A stretch of 64,000 nucleotides of DNA from Pectobacterium punjabense (GCF_012427845.1 NZ_CP038498.1:2294001-2358000); one strand, 5' to 3'; shown: positions 18,588 through 29,261, counted from the stretch's first letter. Numbers and translations are program-made. Notes: generated by a model not told the origin, from the sequence alone.

Positions 18588-20513
18588 ATGCGACTTTTTA
18601 TTGCCGAAAAGCCCAGTCTTGCACGGGCGATTGCAGACGTGTTACCCAAACCGCATCGACGCGGCGATGGCTTTATTGCCTGTGGTCAGAATGATGTTGT
18701 GACGTGGTGCGTAGGACACCTGCTGGAGCAAGCGCAGCCGGATGTTTATGATGCGCGCTATGCTCGCTGGTCTCTTGCCGACTTACCTATCATTCCCCAA
18801 AAATGGTTGTTACAACCGCGCCCCTCGGTTAGCAAACAGCTCAATACCATAAAAAAGTTGCTGAATGATGCCAGCGAAGTCATTCACGCGGGAGACCCCG
18901 ATCGTGAAGGACAACTGCTGGTCGATGAAGTACTGGAATATCTTTCTCTGGCAGAAGAGAAACGTCAGCAGGTACGCCGTTGTCTGGTTAACGATCTCAA
19001 TCCACAAGCGGTAGAACGTGCGGTTTCTCGCCTGCGTGAGAACAGAGAGTTCATTCCTTTATGTGTCTCGGCCTTGGCCCGCTCTCGTGCAGATTGGCTC
19101 TACGGCATTAACATGACCCGCGCCTATACGATTTTAGGGCGCAATGCGGGTTATGACGGCGTGCTGTCGGTTGGCCGTGTGCAAACGCCCGTGCTGGGAC
19201 TGGTGGTGCGGCGAGATGAAGAGATAGAAAACTTCGTTTCCAAAGACTATTTTGAAGTTAAAGCCCATATCGTGACGCCAGCCGATGAGCGTTTTGTCGC
19301 GCTTTGGCAGCCCAGTGAATCATGCGAGCCTTATCAGGATGAAGAAGGGCGCTTGCTGCACCGATCTTTGGCGGATCATGTCGTCAAACGTATCGAAGGC
19401 CAGCCCGCATTCGTCACCAGCTATAATGACAAACGGGAGTCAGAAACCGCGCCGCTGCCTTATTCGCTCTCAACGCTCCAGATTGAAGCGGCGAAGCGTT
19501 TTGGACTCAGTGCGCAGCAGGTGCTGGACGTCTGTCAAAAGCTGTATGAAACCCATAAGTTGATTACGTACCCGCGTTCTGACTGTCGCTATCTGCCTGA
19601 AGAGCATTTTGCCGGGCGTCATGCCGTTTTGAATGCGATTGCCGTGCATCAGCCCGATCTGTTGCCGCAGCCAGTCATGGATGTTGATCGGCGTAATCGC
19701 TGTTGGGACGATGGGAAGGTTGATGCCCACCATGCGATTATTCCCACCGCGCGCAGTGCAAGTGCGTCGCTGACGGAGAATGAACGCAAGGTATATGCTT
19801 TAGTCGCACGGCAGTACATCATGCAGTTCTGCCCGGACGCGGTGTTTCGTAAATGTGTTATTGAGCTGGATATTGCGGGCGGTAAATTTATTGCCAAAGC
19901 GCGGTTTCTCGCTGAGGCGGGGTGGCGAACCTTGTTGGGCGGCAAAGAGCGGGACGAGGAAAACGAAGGTATGCCGTTGCCCGTGGTGGCAAAGGGCGAT
20001 GAATTGCTGTGTGAGCGCGGTGAGGTCGTTGAGCGTCAAACTCAGCCGCCACGGCCCTTTACCGATGCGACGCTGCTCTCGGCGATGACGGGTATCGCAC
20101 GTTTTGTGCAGGATAAAGAGTTAAAGAAAATCTTGCGAGCGACCGATGGGTTAGGTACCGAAGCGACGCGTGCGGGGATTATCGAACTACTGTTTAAGCG
20201 GACATTTCTGTTTAAGAAAGCGCGGTATATTCACGCGAGTGAAGCAGGGCGAGCATTAATTCACTCACTGCCTGACAGTGCAGCGCACCCGGATATGACT
20301 GCACATTGGGAAGCCACGTTGACGCAGATTAGCGAGAAAAAATGTCGCTATCAGGATTTTATGCAACCGCTGACGAACTCCTTGCAGGAGTTGATTCAGC
20401 AAGCGAAACAAAACGGCGCGGTGAGAGCGTTCAAAGGGCTTTCTGCGCCGCCGTCGGGGGCCTCAAAGCGGCGCAAACCTCAGGCTAAAAAAGCGAAGGA
20501 GCAGAAGCAATGA
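18588..20513 (+). CDS. topB: DNA topoisomerase III
   Basis: This 641-residue type IA topoisomerase decatenates replication intermediates. The TOPRIM domain opens with [14 protein letters not shown] and continues to [15 protein letters not shown] (acidic DxD and Glu). The catalytic tyrosine lies in [14 protein letters not shown]. The C-terminal tail is basic ([15 protein letters not shown]). Length is close to E. coli TopB (653). Its stop overlaps the ynjH start (ATGA), so these two are translationally coupled. Confidence 0.97.
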   Translation: MRLFIAEKPSLARAIADVLPKPHRRGDGFIACGQNDVVTWCVGHLLEQAQPDVYDARYARWSLADLPIIPQKWLLQPRPSVSKQLNTIKKLLNDASEVIHAGDPDREGQLLVDEVLEYLSLAEEKRQQVRRCLVNDLNPQAVERAVSRLRENREFIPLCVSALARSRADWLYGINMTRAYTILGRNAGYDGVLSVGRVQTPVLGLVVRRDEEIENFVSKDYFEVKAHIVTPADERFVALWQPSESCEPYQDEEGRLLHRSLADHVVKRIEGQPAFVTSYNDKRESETAPLPYSLSTLQIEAAKRFGLSAQQVLDVCQKLYETHKLITYPRSDCRYLPEEHFAGRHAVLNAIAVHQPDLLPQPVMDVDRRNRCWDDGKVDAHHAIIPTARSASASLTENERKVYALVARQYIMQFCPDAVFRKCVIELDIAGGKFIAKARFLAEAGWRTLLGGKERDEENEGMPLPVVAKGDELLCERGEVVERQTQPPRPFTDATLLSAMTGIARFVQDKELKKILRATDGLGTEATRAGIIELLFKRTFLFKKARYIHASEAGRALIHSLPDSAAHPDMTAHWEATLTQISEKKCRYQDFMQPLTNSLQELIQQAKQNGAVRAFKGLSAPPSGASKRRKPQAKKAKEQKQ

Positions 20514-20803
20514 AATCGTTAGTGTCTTTGTGTGTCGCTAGTGTGATGCTGGTGCTGCCTACGCTGGCGCAGGCTAATCGCGGCGGAACGGATATTGTCG
20601 TTCCCGTGCCACCGGAAGTGTGGGGCGCTGGGACGACGACGGTACGCGAGCAGAGCAATAACTGCCTGCGCTGCTGTGTGTATGAAAATCGTAATTATTC
20701 CGAAGGTGCGGTGGTAAAGGTTGAAGGGGTGATTCTGCAATGTGTGCGGGATAAACAAACGCTGGGAACAAACAACCTGATATGGCAACTGGTGAAGCAA
20801 TAA
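20510..20803 (+). CDS. ynjH: YnjH family protein (DUF1496), secreted
   Basis: This 97-residue protein has a signal peptide ([17 protein letters not shown] to AQA). The mature part is marked by VPPEVW and [21 protein letters not shown], which match E. coli YnjH (QCCVYQDQNYSEGAVIK). Three clustered cysteines plus one more in LQCVRD may form disulphides in the periplasm. Function is unknown. It overlaps the topB stop by four bases, and a strong hairpin follows it. Confidence 0.85.
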   Translation: MKSLVSLCVASVMLVLPTLAQANRGGTDIVVPVPPEVWGAGTTTVREQSNNCLRCCVYENRNYSEGAVVKVEGVILQCVRDKQTLGTNNLIWQLVKQ

Positions 20804-20854
20804 ACGTGCAGTAAGAAATGCGTGCTTCAATGCTCAACGCTGCAATCGATCGTC

Positions 20855-20898
20855 ATCACCGCTGTGGCTTTTCTGCACAGCGGTGATTTATTTTTACT
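20855..20898 (+). terminator. Terminator after ynjH
   Basis: A 12-bp stem ATCACCGCTGTG/CACAGCGGTGAT (20855-20866 with 20876-20887) is followed by TTATTTTT. It ends the topB-ynjH transcript before convergent xthA. Confidence 0.8.
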
Positions 20899-20909
20899 GT
20901 ACACTCGTT

Positions 20910-21716
20910 TTAAAGTGTAAATTCCGCCCAGATCGGCGCATGGTCGGAAGGTTTTTCCATTCCACGAATATTGTAATCAATACCCGTGGCGACACAGCGT
21001 TCGGCCAGGAAGGTGCTGGCAAGAATCAGGTCGATACGCAGGCCACGGTTGTCATCAAACCCAGAAGAGCGGTAGTCAAACCATGAGAAACGGTCATTGT
21101 TCTCTGGATTGGCAGCACGGAAGGTGTCGACGAGTCCCCACCCTTGCAAACGCGCCATCCATTCACGCTCTTCTGGTAAGAAGGAGCATTTTCCGGTACG
21201 TAACCAGCGCTTGCGGTTTTCTTCGCCGATCCCGATATCCAGATCGGTTGGGCTGATATTGACATCCCCCATCACAATCAACGGTTGTGTCGCGCTGTGA
21301 TGTTGCTCCAGATAGGTTTGCAGATCCTGATAGAAGCGCGTCTTAGCGGGGAATTTCACGGGATGGTCGCGGCTTTCTCCCTGTGGGAAATAGCCGTTTA
21401 CTACCGTAAGCGTGCCGTGCTCGGTGGCGAAGTCCGCCATGATGATCCGGCGTTGTGCATCGTCTTCATCCGTTGGGAAACCGCGACGGACTTCAAGGGG
21501 TTTCTCTTTACACAGCAGCGCGACGCCGTAGTGACCCTTCTGTCCGTGATAATAAACGTGGTAACCGTACTGGCTGACATCCTCTAACGGAAACATGTCA
21601 TCGTGGACTTTGGTTTCCTGCAACCCGATCACGTCTGGCTGGTGTTGTTCGATAATGGCGGCCAACTGATGAGGGCGCGCTCGTAGGCCATTGATGTTAA
21701 AAGATACAACTTTCAT
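20910..21716 (-). CDS. xthA: Exodeoxyribonuclease III
   Basis: This 268-residue AP endonuclease and 3'-5' exonuclease of base-excision repair has exactly the E. coli XthA length. All metal and catalytic motifs are present: [15 protein letters not shown] (Glu), [13 protein letters not shown] (Asp, Asn) and the C-terminal [10 protein letters not shown] (Asp-His). The ATG at 21714-21716 gives [14 protein letters not shown]; an ATG four codons upstream is not family-conserved. The gene is monocistronic. Confidence 0.98.
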   Translation of the reverse strand: MKVVSFNINGLRARPHQLAAIIEQHQPDVIGLQETKVHDDMFPLEDVSQYGYHVYYHGQKGHYGVALLCKEKPLEVRRGFPTDEDDAQRRIIMADFATEHGTLTVVNGYFPQGESRDHPVKFPAKTRFYQDLQTYLEQHHSATQPLIVMGDVNISPTDLDIGIGEENRKRWLRTGKCSFLPEEREWMARLQGWGLVDTFRAANPENNDRFSWFDYRSSGFDDNRGLRIDLILASTFLAERCVATGIDYNIRGMEKPSDHAPIWAEFTL

Positions 21717-21915
21717 GTTCGCTGCCATTCGCTAAAAAATGTGACCAGATGGTAGCAGAAAATGGAGCATGGCGTCACGGCTAGGCTGCGCTTTCAGACT
21801 GGCAAGGAGGAACGGTTGTGGCAGATGAAAACGGCTGAAAATAAGATTCACTTATATTCAGTTGAACACGAGGCTTATCGACCGTTATACTCCGCTCCTC
21901 GCAGGAGAGAGGGCG

Positions 21916-22042
<127 letters not shown>

Positions 22043-22104
22043 TATAACGCTCCGCCGAAGGCGCAAACTCCCATAATCGCTCAGGCTACCCTAACTGCGA
22101 ATTC

Positions 22105-22203
22105 CATTGAAGCCAACTGGAGAGAGGTTGCAATGCAACCCACCGAAGGGGCAAGCAGCTCTGCTGCGTAAACTCTCAGGTAAAGCGGACAGAGGGAGTG
22201 GCA
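22105..22203 (+). ncRNA. Glycine riboswitch, single aptamer
   Basis: The conserved blocks of the glycine aptamer occur in order: GGAGAGAGGTTGC, then CACCGAAGGGGCAAGC, a small hairpin GCAGCTCTGCTGC, AACTCTCAGG and GGACAGAGGG. The leader ends about 20 bases before the start of a YicG-type membrane protein. Only one aptamer is visible, without the usual tandem partner. A glycine ON or OFF mode cannot be read with certainty because no clear terminator stem sits between aptamer and start codon; control of the ribosome site is possible. Confidence 0.9.
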
Positions 22204-22223
22204 CATTTCACAGGATAACTTGT

Positions 22224-22850
22224 GTGCTGACTTACATCTATCTGATCGCGATCACGGCAGAGGGGATGTCCGGGGCGCTGGCCGCTGGACGTCGCAATAT
22301 GGATATTTTTGGCGTAGGCATGATTGCCTTCATTACCGCACTTGGCGGTGGCACCGTTCGCGATATTCTCCTTGGTAATTATCCCATCGGCTGGACGCAG
22401 CATCCTGGCTATATCTACCTCACCATTGGTGCGGGCCTTTTCACCATTATCATTGCGCGCTTCATGCACCATTTGCACCGTCTCTTTCTGGTGCTGGATG
22501 CGATGGGGCTGATTGCCTTTACCATCATTGGCTGCAATGTGGCGCTGAAATTGAATTATTCGATGACGGTAGTGGTCATGGCGGGTATCGTGACCGGCAT
22601 TTTCGGTGGCATATTGCGCGATATCTTCTGCAACCGCACGCCAATGGTACTGAAGAAGGAACTGTACGCCAGCGTTTCGCTGTTAGTTGCGCTGTTATAT
22701 CTGGGATTAAAATCGTTTAACGTCAACCACGATATTAACCTGCTGACGTCATTCACTATTGGTCTGGCTGTGCGTCTGGCGGCAATTCGCTGGTCATGGC
22801 AACTCCCCGTATTCTCTTATGTACCCGGACGCTGGAAAGGGAAGGCGTAA
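22224..22850 (+). CDS. yicG: UPF0126/TRIC-type membrane protein, probable glycine transporter
   Basis: This 208-residue inner-membrane protein has about seven hydrophobic segments arranged as two repeats, each with a glycine-rich GGGTVRDILLG or GGILRDIFC motif. It matches E. coli YicG (GITAEAMTGALAAGRR; GGSVRDILLGHYPLGW). GTG at 22224 is chosen because AGGA lies eight bases upstream and the product then equals YicG in length; longer in-frame reading would translate through the riboswitch. The glycine riboswitch upstream argues for glycine transport, and this family is often found under such riboswitches. Confidence 0.87.
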   Translation: MLTYIYLIAITAEGMSGALAAGRRNMDIFGVGMIAFITALGGGTVRDILLGNYPIGWTQHPGYIYLTIGAGLFTIIIARFMHHLHRLFLVLDAMGLIAFTIIGCNVALKLNYSMTVVVMAGIVTGIFGGILRDIFCNRTPMVLKKELYASVSLLVALLYLGLKSFNVNHDINLLTSFTIGLAVRLAAIRWSWQLPVFSYVPGRWKGKA

Positions 22851-22916
22851 GGTTATTTTTTCCCCCATCCCATGATATTACGTTGCTTATTAGAGCAAGT
22901 GGCGGTAGGGGAAAAT

Positions 22917-23212
22917 AACGCTGCGCGTTGCTCAAAACCGTACCGGCTTTGTCGAACCTTGGTCGAAGGTTCTCACCTTCCCCTAACGGGAATCTAATGC
23001 TTTTGTGTTGGGATGTCATTCAGAAGTATTGCTTTGAAATGGTGGTGGGGGAAGGATAATTCGGTGCTTCGCACCTCACCCTGCGGGTCAACGCTGCGCG
23101 TTGCTCAAAACCGTACCGGCTTTGTCGAACCTTGGTCGAAGGTTCTCACCTTCCCCTAACGGGAATCTAATGCTTTTGTGTTGGGATGTCATTCAGAAGT
23201 ATTGCTTTGAAA

Positions 23213-23230
<18 letters not shown>
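22917..23230 (-). repeat. rtT-like tandem repeats downstream of tRNA-Tyr
   Basis: Two identical 141-base copies (22917-23057 and 23090-23230) recur with a 173-base period. Read on the minus strand, each copy opens with ATCCTTCCCCCACCACCA, the last 18 bases of the tRNA-Tyr gene, so the tRNA 3' end is duplicated with the spacer. This mirrors the E. coli tyrT locus, whose roughly 178-bp repeats also restart with the tRNA terminus and give rtT RNA. Small hairpins (GGTGCTTCGCACC; GAACCTTGGTCGAAGGTTC) occur in the unit. Confidence 0.85.
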
Positions 23231-23297
<67 letters not shown>

Positions 23298-23451
23298 ACT
23301 GGCCTTGCTGCAAGTCGCTTTCGCTCCAAGCGGGGCGCATCATATCAAATGACACGCCCCTGTAAAGGGCTATATATGAAAAATAAATGCGCTTGCCGTT
23401 TTTTTATTCCGTTCGGCGCATCCTTATACAAAAAGATGTCCGATCAACCGA

Positions 23452-24300
23452 TTACAGAATAATGGTGCGGTTACCGTAGACAAAAACACGTTGCGCCAGT
23501 ACGCGATACAGGGCACGGCTGAGAACGTTTTTCTCAACGTCACGGCCTGCACGCATCATGTCATCACCCGAGTAAGTATGGTCAACGTGAATGACGTCCT
23601 GCATGATGATCGGGCCTTCATCCAGATTATCGTTGACGTAGTGAGCTGTCGCGCCAATGATTTTTACACCGCGCTCGTAAGCTTGATGGTACGGGCGGGC
23701 ACCAATAAAGGCGGGTAAGAATGAATGGTGGATGTTAATCACCTGATTCGGGTAATGCTGCACGAACGCTGGTGTCAGGACACGCATGTATTTCGCCAGT
23801 ACAACGTAATCAGGTTTGTATTGGTCGATCTGCGCGATCATCTGTTGATCGTGTTCTTCGCGCGTTAACCCTTCATGACTGACTAAATGGAAGGGAATAT
23901 CAAACCGTTCAACCAGTGTCTGTAAGGTATCGTGGTTGCCGATGACGGCAGCGATTTCGACATCCAAACCACCGTAGGCGCTTTTCATCAACAGATCGCC
24001 CAGGCAGTGGGCTTCTTTTGTCACCAAGACCACGATGCGACGGCGGCCTGCTGCGGTTAATTCGCGAGAAGATCCTTCGGGAAGCGCGCTGTCCAGATCG
24101 GCTAACAGCGTGGTGTCGTTGAAAATCCCTTCCAACTCGGTCCGCATGAAAAAGCGGCCAGTGCGATGATCAACAAACTCATTGTTTTGTACGATGTTCA
24201 GTTCGTGCTTATAACAAATATTCGTAATTTTCGCGATGAGCCCTTTTGCGTCGGGGCAAATGGTTCGTAATACTTTTCTTTGTATATTTTGGGATTGCAT
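23452..24300 (-). CDS. purU: Formyltetrahydrofolate deformylase
   Basis: This 282-residue enzyme hydrolyses 10-formyl-tetrahydrofolate to formate and tetrahydrofolate, balancing one-carbon units and supplying formate to PurT. An N-terminal ACT domain (about residues 8-85, with CPDAKGLIAKIT) precedes a formyltransferase domain (from about residue 88) carrying NIHHSFLPAFIGARPYHQAY and the late DEGPIIMQD motif, which hold the His and Asp of the active site. Length is two residues above E. coli PurU. It lies upstream of tRNA-Tyr. Confidence 0.97.
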   Translation of the reverse strand: MQSQNIQRKVLRTICPDAKGLIAKITNICYKHELNIVQNNEFVDHRTGRFFMRTELEGIFNDTTLLADLDSALPEGSSRELTAAGRRRIVVLVTKEAHCLGDLLMKSAYGGLDVEIAAVIGNHDTLQTLVERFDIPFHLVSHEGLTREEHDQQMIAQIDQYKPDYVVLAKYMRVLTPAFVQHYPNQVINIHHSFLPAFIGARPYHQAYERGVKIIGATAHYVNDNLDEGPIIMQDVIHVDHTYSGDDMMRAGRDVEKNVLSRALYRVLAQRVFVYGNRTIIL

Positions 24301-24383
24301 GAGCGCGTGGGTCCTGTCCGAAAACTAAAATAACGATCTTATGGTAACGCAGCGATAACGCCGCGTGGACGACTGCCGGTGTT

Positions 24384-24851
24384 CTATTGTCCGCAACACT
24401 TTTTGTATTTTTTGCCGGAACCACACGGGCAAGGTTCATTTCTGCCTGTCTGCATATGAACGCCGTCTATATAGTACCAGCGATTATGCTGGCGAAGGAA
24501 GCGTGAGCGCTCTCGCATTAATTCTGTTCGCTGACTGTCGGTTTCTGATAGATAACGTGCGGCGAATTCCACATAGCCCTCATCGGGCGTTTTTCCAGGA
24601 GACGTTGCCAGTATAGTGAGGCCGAGCCACTGTGAATTCTGACAGCTTGCAGTGAGAGACTCACGCCATTTATCGGGCTGGCAATCGGGATGCCAGGTAG
24701 CGATAAGGTAGTCGACATCGTGTTTGACGTAAGCTGTGTAACGCGAACGCATTAACAGAACGGGCTCGGCCGCGGTTGCGGCATGCGTGAGATAGGGTTG
24801 ACAGCATGCGTTATACTGCAACCCACTGCAACAGGGGCAAGATTCTGACAC
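24384..24851 (-). CDS. ychJ: YchJ family SEC-C motif protein (UPF0225)
   Basis: This 155-residue protein has a cysteine-rich N-terminus ([13 protein letters not shown]) and ends in a SEC-C zinc motif [16 protein letters not shown], like that of SecA. Size and both motifs match E. coli YchJ. The central NTF2-like part contains [16 protein letters not shown] and TWHPD. Function is unknown. It lies 83 bp upstream of purU on the same strand. Confidence 0.93.
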   Translation of the reverse strand: MSESCPCCSGLQYNACCQPYLTHAATAAEPVLLMRSRYTAYVKHDVDYLIATWHPDCQPDKWRESLTASCQNSQWLGLTILATSPGKTPDEGYVEFAARYLSETDSQRTELMRERSRFLRQHNRWYYIDGVHMQTGRNEPCPCGSGKKYKKCCGQ

Positions 24852-24983
24852 AACGTCTCCTGAAGAAAATTTAAGATAAAAACTGATAGATAATAAACAG
24901 ATCCCTATGCAGGATGCCGATATGTTACCTAAGAAACTCTACGTGTAGCAATGTGCGCTAAAATGAAGATGGGTGGAACAATC

Positions 24984-25895
24984 ATGCAGCGGAAAAAGAT
25001 TGGAATAGCCTTGGGATCTGGGGCGGCGAAAGGATGGGCGCATATAGGGGTATTTAATGCGTTAACCGAGCTGGGGATAGATGTCGATGTTGTCGCGGGT
25101 TGTTCTATTGGTGCGTTGGTTGGTGCGGCGTATGCGACAAACAATTTGCCCTCGATGGATCGGTGGGTGAGGGGATTTGGCTACTGGGACGTGATTCGGT
25201 TGATGGATCTCTCCTGGCAGCGTGGCAGTCTGTTGCGCGGCGATCGTGTTTTTAATAGTGTGAAGCATTTGTTACATACAACACAGATTGAAGACTGTGC
25301 GATCAAATATGGTGTGGTGACAACAAATCTCAGCACTGGTCGTGAACTGTGGCTGACAGAAGGCGACTTGCATCAGGCAATGCGGGCGTCTTGCAGTATG
25401 CCTGGCTTGTTATCCCCCGTTCGATTTAACGATTACTGGCTGGTGGATGGTGCGGTGGTTAACCCTGTTCCCGTCTCTCTGGCGCGAGCAATGGGCGCTG
25501 ATATCGTGATTGCTGTCGATCTCCAGCATGATGCTAGCCTTAATCATCAGGATCTGCTGTCGATTAAGCCAACGGCATCAGAGGTGGACATTGATATAGA
25601 CAATGCTCCACAAGATTGGCGGAGTAGAATCCGGGAACGTTTACTGAGAGGCCGACGCCAGCAAGCAGAAAGTTCACCCACGGCGATGGAGATAATGAGC
25701 ACATCGATCCAGATTCTGGAAAACAGGTTGAAAATGATGCGAATGGCGGGCGATCCACCTGACATACTGTTACAACCTAATTGTCCCCAGATCGCTACGT
25801 TAGATTTCCATCGGGCACAGGAGGCGATAGAAGCTGGCTATAAGGCGGTGGAAAAGATACGTGATGAATTGTTACCGCTAGCGAAAGAGGCATAG
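24984..25895 (+). CDS. rssA: Patatin-like phospholipase family protein RssA
   Basis: This 303-residue protein has the patatin fold. The oxyanion loop is GSGAAKGWAHIG, the nucleophile motif is GCSIG (G-x-S-x-G) and the catalytic Asp is in DGAVVNP. It is nearly the size of E. coli RssA (301) and shares YWDVIRLMDLSWQRG. ATG at 24984 is chosen since GGTGG lies just upstream and MQRKKIGIALGSG aligns with E. coli MRKIKIGLALGSG; earlier in-frame ATGs are possible. It precedes rssB as in E. coli. Its substrate is not known. Confidence 0.92.
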   Translation: MQRKKIGIALGSGAAKGWAHIGVFNALTELGIDVDVVAGCSIGALVGAAYATNNLPSMDRWVRGFGYWDVIRLMDLSWQRGSLLRGDRVFNSVKHLLHTTQIEDCAIKYGVVTTNLSTGRELWLTEGDLHQAMRASCSMPGLLSPVRFNDYWLVDGAVVNPVPVSLARAMGADIVIAVDLQHDASLNHQDLLSIKPTASEVDIDIDNAPQDWRSRIRERLLRGRRQQAESSPTAMEIMSTSIQILENRLKMMRMAGDPPDILLQPNCPQIATLDFHRAQEAIEAGYKAVEKIRDELLPLAKEA

Positions 25896-26011
25896 TAAAA
25901 AGTGCATACAGCCGTTGAGAGAACAAATGAAGAGGACGTGGTGTGCCATCTATCCGGCGCATTGGCGCTAAAGCAAGTGTGATTATTCGGTGTTTGAAGT
26001 AAGGGGTACTG

Positions 26012-27028
26012 ATGGAACAACCACTGGCGGGTAAGCATATTTTAGTCATTGATGACGAGGCCGTTTTTCGATCTGTGCTCGCTGGTTATCTGACTTCTCT
26101 TGGGGCTTCTATTCGGGAAGCGATTAATGGATTAGATGCGCTAAGTATTCTTGAACATTACCAACCCGATTTAATGATTTGCGATCTGAAGATGCCGACG
26201 ATGGGCGGGATCGAGTTCCTTGAACATTTGCGCTTGAAGGACAACGACACGCCAATACTCGTCATTTCTGCAACCAGCCAAATGGCGGATATTGCAAAAG
26301 TCTTGCGTCTAGGCGTTCAGGATGTATTGCTTAAGCCTATTCGTGATTACACGCGTTTGCGTGAAGCTGTGATGTCCTGCCTCTATCCTGACATGTTCAC
26401 CTCGCAACTTAATGAGATGGATCAACTGATGCAGGATATGGATTCCCTCAATCAATCGCCTGAAGCGATAAATAAACTGCTTGCTCAATTGCAACCCCCC
26501 GTTCAGCAAACGCTTGCTCGCTGCCGCGTTAACTACCGGCAACTAACGACGGCGGAACAACCGGGGCTCGTGTTAGACATCGCCGCGCTTTCTGAAGATG
26601 AGTTGGCATTCTATTGCCTTGATGTCACTCAAGGTGCCAATAATAATGGAACACTGGCAGCGTTGCTGCTTCGAACGTTGTTCAATGGACTACTTCAGGA
26701 ACATTTGGCCGATCAGCAACACCGTTTACCGTATTTGCCGACGTTATTAAAGCAGGTAAACCAACTGCTGCGGCAGGCGAGTCTGGATGGCCGTTTTCCT
26801 TTGCTTGTGGGGTATTATCATCGGCCGCTGAAACAGCTGATACTTATCTCTGCCGGGCTAAACGCCACGCTAAATGTTAACGAGCAGCAGGTCGCATTGA
26901 ATAGCGGGGTTCCTTTGGGAACACTTGAAGGAGCCTATCTCAATCAGCTTAATTATCAGTGTGAAGCATGGCAATGTCAGATATGGGGGGGCGGCGGCCG
27001 CTTACGACTGATGTTGACGACAGAATAG
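26012..27028 (+). CDS. rssB: Response regulator RssB, RpoS proteolysis adaptor
   Basis: This 338-residue protein delivers sigma-S to the ClpXP protease. The N-terminal receiver domain has the acidic pair IDDEAVF, the phospho-acceptor Asp58 in ICDLKMPTMGG and a lysine in LLKPIRDY. The C-terminal half is a degenerate PP2C-type phosphatase fold, with no output DNA-binding domain. Length is one residue above E. coli RssB. It follows rssA by 116 bp and precedes galU, as in E. coli. Confidence 0.96.
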   Translation: MEQPLAGKHILVIDDEAVFRSVLAGYLTSLGASIREAINGLDALSILEHYQPDLMICDLKMPTMGGIEFLEHLRLKDNDTPILVISATSQMADIAKVLRLGVQDVLLKPIRDYTRLREAVMSCLYPDMFTSQLNEMDQLMQDMDSLNQSPEAINKLLAQLQPPVQQTLARCRVNYRQLTTAEQPGLVLDIAALSEDELAFYCLDVTQGANNNGTLAALLLRTLFNGLLQEHLADQQHRLPYLPTLLKQVNQLLRQASLDGRFPLLVGYYHRPLKQLILISAGLNATLNVNEQQVALNSGVPLGTLEGAYLNQLNYQCEAWQCQIWGGGGRLRLMLTTE

Positions 27029-27060
27029 CCTGATAGAACGACGCGGATGTTGATTTCGGG

Positions 27061-27090
27061 TAATACCTACCTTTCGGTATTATTCTTTAT
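27061..27090 (+). terminator. Probable rssB terminator
   Basis: The 7-bp stem TAATACC/GGTATTA with an eight-base loop is followed by TTCTTTATTT. It lies 32 bp after the rssB stop. Confidence 0.55.
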
Positions 27091-27235
27091 TTCCTACGAT
27101 GTAGGGAGTTATCTTATTTTTTATTGAACGGTAACGTTGGGACAAGCGTGTCCTTGTTAAAATCGTTATACTCCATCGGTTATCTTGCTTAGATAAATAA
27201 AGTTCATTATTTGAACGGTATATAAGAGGCTGTTT

Positions 27236-28147
27236 ATGTCTATTGTGAATAAAAAAGTAAAAAAAGCGGTCATACCGGTTGCTGGATTAGGGACGCGTAT
27301 GCTGCCTGCTACCAAAGCTATCCCTAAAGAAATGCTGCCGTTGGTAGATAAACCGCTGATCCAATATGTTGTTAATGAGTGTATCGCCGCAGGGATTAAT
27401 GAAATTATTTTGGTTACACACTCGTCTAAGAATTCTATTGAAAACCATTTCGATACCAGTTTTGAACTGGAAGCTATATTGGAGAAGCGGGTTAAACGTC
27501 AGCTATTGGAGGAAATTCAATCCATCTGCCCTAAACACGTTACCATTATGCAGGTACGTCAGGGATTAGCGAAAGGATTGGGCCATGCCGTATTGTGCGC
27601 GCATCCGTTAGTTGGAGATGAGCCTGTCGCGGTTATTCTGCCGGATGTGATTATTGATGAATATGAATCCGATCTGAAGAAAGATAACCTGAGCGAAATG
27701 CTGCAACGTTTCTCTACTACAGGCCACAGCCAGATTATGGTTGAGCCGGTTGAAAATGTAAGTAGCTATGGTGTGGTGGATTGCAAAGGCGTCGAATTAA
27801 AAGCGGGGGATAGCGTCCCTATGGTTGGCGTGGTTGAAAAACCTAAAGCTTCCGAAGCACCGTCTAATTTAGCGGTCGTTGGTCGTTATGTGCTTTCTGC
27901 TGATATTTGGTCGCTGCTGGAGAAAACACCACCGGGTGCAGGTAATGAAATTCAGCTGACTGACGCCATTGCGATGTTGATGGAAAAAGAAACGGTAGAG
28001 GCGTATCACCTGAAAGGTGTGAGCCATGACTGTGGTAATAAACTCGGCTATATGCAGGCATTCGTGGAATATGGCTTACGCCATGACGGTTTAGGCCAAG
28101 AGTTCGCACAATGGTTGCAGGAAACAATTGACGCAGAAGAAAAATAA
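27236..28147 (+). CDS. galU: UTP-glucose-1-phosphate uridylyltransferase
   Basis: This 303-residue enzyme makes UDP-glucose for envelope polysaccharides, LPS core, osmoregulated glucans and trehalose. The nucleotidyltransferase motif [20 protein letters not shown] and the substrate region [19 protein letters not shown] are intact. Length equals E. coli GalU (302). It converges on hns. A 12-bp perfect hairpin lies 15 bases after its stop. Confidence 0.98.
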   Translation: MSIVNKKVKKAVIPVAGLGTRMLPATKAIPKEMLPLVDKPLIQYVVNECIAAGINEIILVTHSSKNSIENHFDTSFELEAILEKRVKRQLLEEIQSICPKHVTIMQVRQGLAKGLGHAVLCAHPLVGDEPVAVILPDVIIDEYESDLKKDNLSEMLQRFSTTGHSQIMVEPVENVSSYGVVDCKGVELKAGDSVPMVGVVEKPKASEAPSNLAVVGRYVLSADIWSLLEKTPPGAGNEIQLTDAIAMLMEKETVEAYHLKGVSHDCGNKLGYMQAFVEYGLRHDGLGQEFAQWLQETIDAEEK

Positions 28148-28162
28148 CAGAAGGTAATTATT

Positions 28163-28189
28163 GCTCTCTGTTTACACTAAACAGAGAGC
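28163..28189 (+). other. Perfect hairpin after galU
   Basis: Two 12-base arms, GCTCTCTGTTTA and TAAACAGAGAGC, flank CAC. No T-run follows, so it is more likely an mRNA 3'-end stabiliser or a protein-binding palindrome than a complete terminator. A true terminator lies 50 bp further on. Confidence 0.6.
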
Positions 28190-28239
28190 TGACAACGCGG
28201 CAACCTATCTGTTTTCTTTTCTTAAAAGACGTTTCAAAG

Positions 28240-28268
28240 AAAAACCCCCGAAGCTATCGGGGGTTTTT
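28240..28268. terminator. Bidirectional terminator between galU and hns
   Basis: The stem CCCCCGA/TCGGGGG (28245-28251 with 28257-28263) is flanked by A5 and T5, so it serves both convergent genes. It lies 22 bp past the hns stop. Confidence 0.92.
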
Positions 28269-28290
28269 AGTATTCAGGGTTTAAGCAAGA

Positions 28291-28698
28291 TTACAGCAGG
28301 AAATCGTCTAAAGATTTACCTTGCTCTTCGATTGCTTTTTTGATTACTGCTGGTGTACGACCTTGGCCGGTCCAGGTTTTCACTTCGTTGTTTTCGTCAG
28401 TATATTGATATTTTGCAGGGCGGGCAGCGCGTTTGCTTTTACCTGCAACTTTCACTGAACCTAAAGACTGTAATAATTCGTTAGGGTCAATACCATCGGC
28501 AATCAGCATATCGCGATATTGTTGCAATTTACGCGCACGTTCTTCAACTTCAGCCTGAACCTGGCTATCTTCTTCGCGGCGTTCATTAACCACGACTTCC
28601 AGTTTTTCCAGCATTTCTTCTAAAGTATCCAGGGTACATTCTCTTGCCTGGGCACGCAGAGTACGGATGTTGTTAAGAATCTTTAGTGCTTCGCTCAT
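28291..28698 (-). CDS. hns: Nucleoid-structuring DNA-binding protein H-NS
   Basis: This 135-residue nucleoid protein silences A+T-rich and horizontally acquired DNA. The N-terminal coiled-coil oligomerisation domain (about residues 1-65) and the C-terminal DNA-binding domain with the core [12 protein letters not shown] are conserved. Length is within two residues of E. coli H-NS (137). It lies between galU and tdk as in E. coli. Its A+T-rich upstream region may carry autoregulatory H-NS sites. The A+T-rich island at 57994-61177 is the kind of target it silences. Confidence 0.98.
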   Translation of the reverse strand: MSEALKILNNIRTLRAQARECTLDTLEEMLEKLEVVVNERREEDSQVQAEVEERARKLQQYRDMLIADGIDPNELLQSLGSVKVAGKSKRAARPAKYQYTDENNEVKTWTGQGRTPAVIKKAIEEQGKSLDDFLL

Positions 28699-28933
28699 TG
28701 TGATAATCTCAAATTAATATTATTGGTGGCGTGTAGTGTGATAATAGAGTGCTATTTTCTTTTCTGCAATAGTCAAATTTGTAAGTTTGTTAAAAAACGT
28801 CATTTTTAAAACAGAACTCACATCATATGTTACATAAATATAAATACTTTCTGGTTATCAAAAAAATACATTTGGTATGCTGTTTTTTTACTGCAAACGA
28901 TGCCGATGGCTTATTGACGCTGCGCTATTGTTA

Positions 28934-29131
<198 letters not shown>

Positions 29132-29261
29132 AGAGATGTTTATATCTTTTATCATAACCGAACTCTGGTGGTTGCTGATTGGACAACGAGTGGTCGAGGA
29201 ATAGCCCATTGCATAGCGGGAAGACGAGTTGTTACAATAAGTTCTTACGATACGAATATCA

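Noticed and set aside
22107..22223. N-terminal extension of the YicG-type protein through the riboswitch.
   Set aside because: The extension translates the aptamer itself, lacks family similarity, and the GTG at 22224 has a good ribosome site.
22756..23019. An 87-codon minus-strand frame beginning in the tRNA-associated repeat, considered as a tpr-like peptide gene.
   Set aside because: It overlaps the yicG end and reads a repeat whose second copy does not preserve the whole frame. I see no ribosome site or family match, so coding is not supported.
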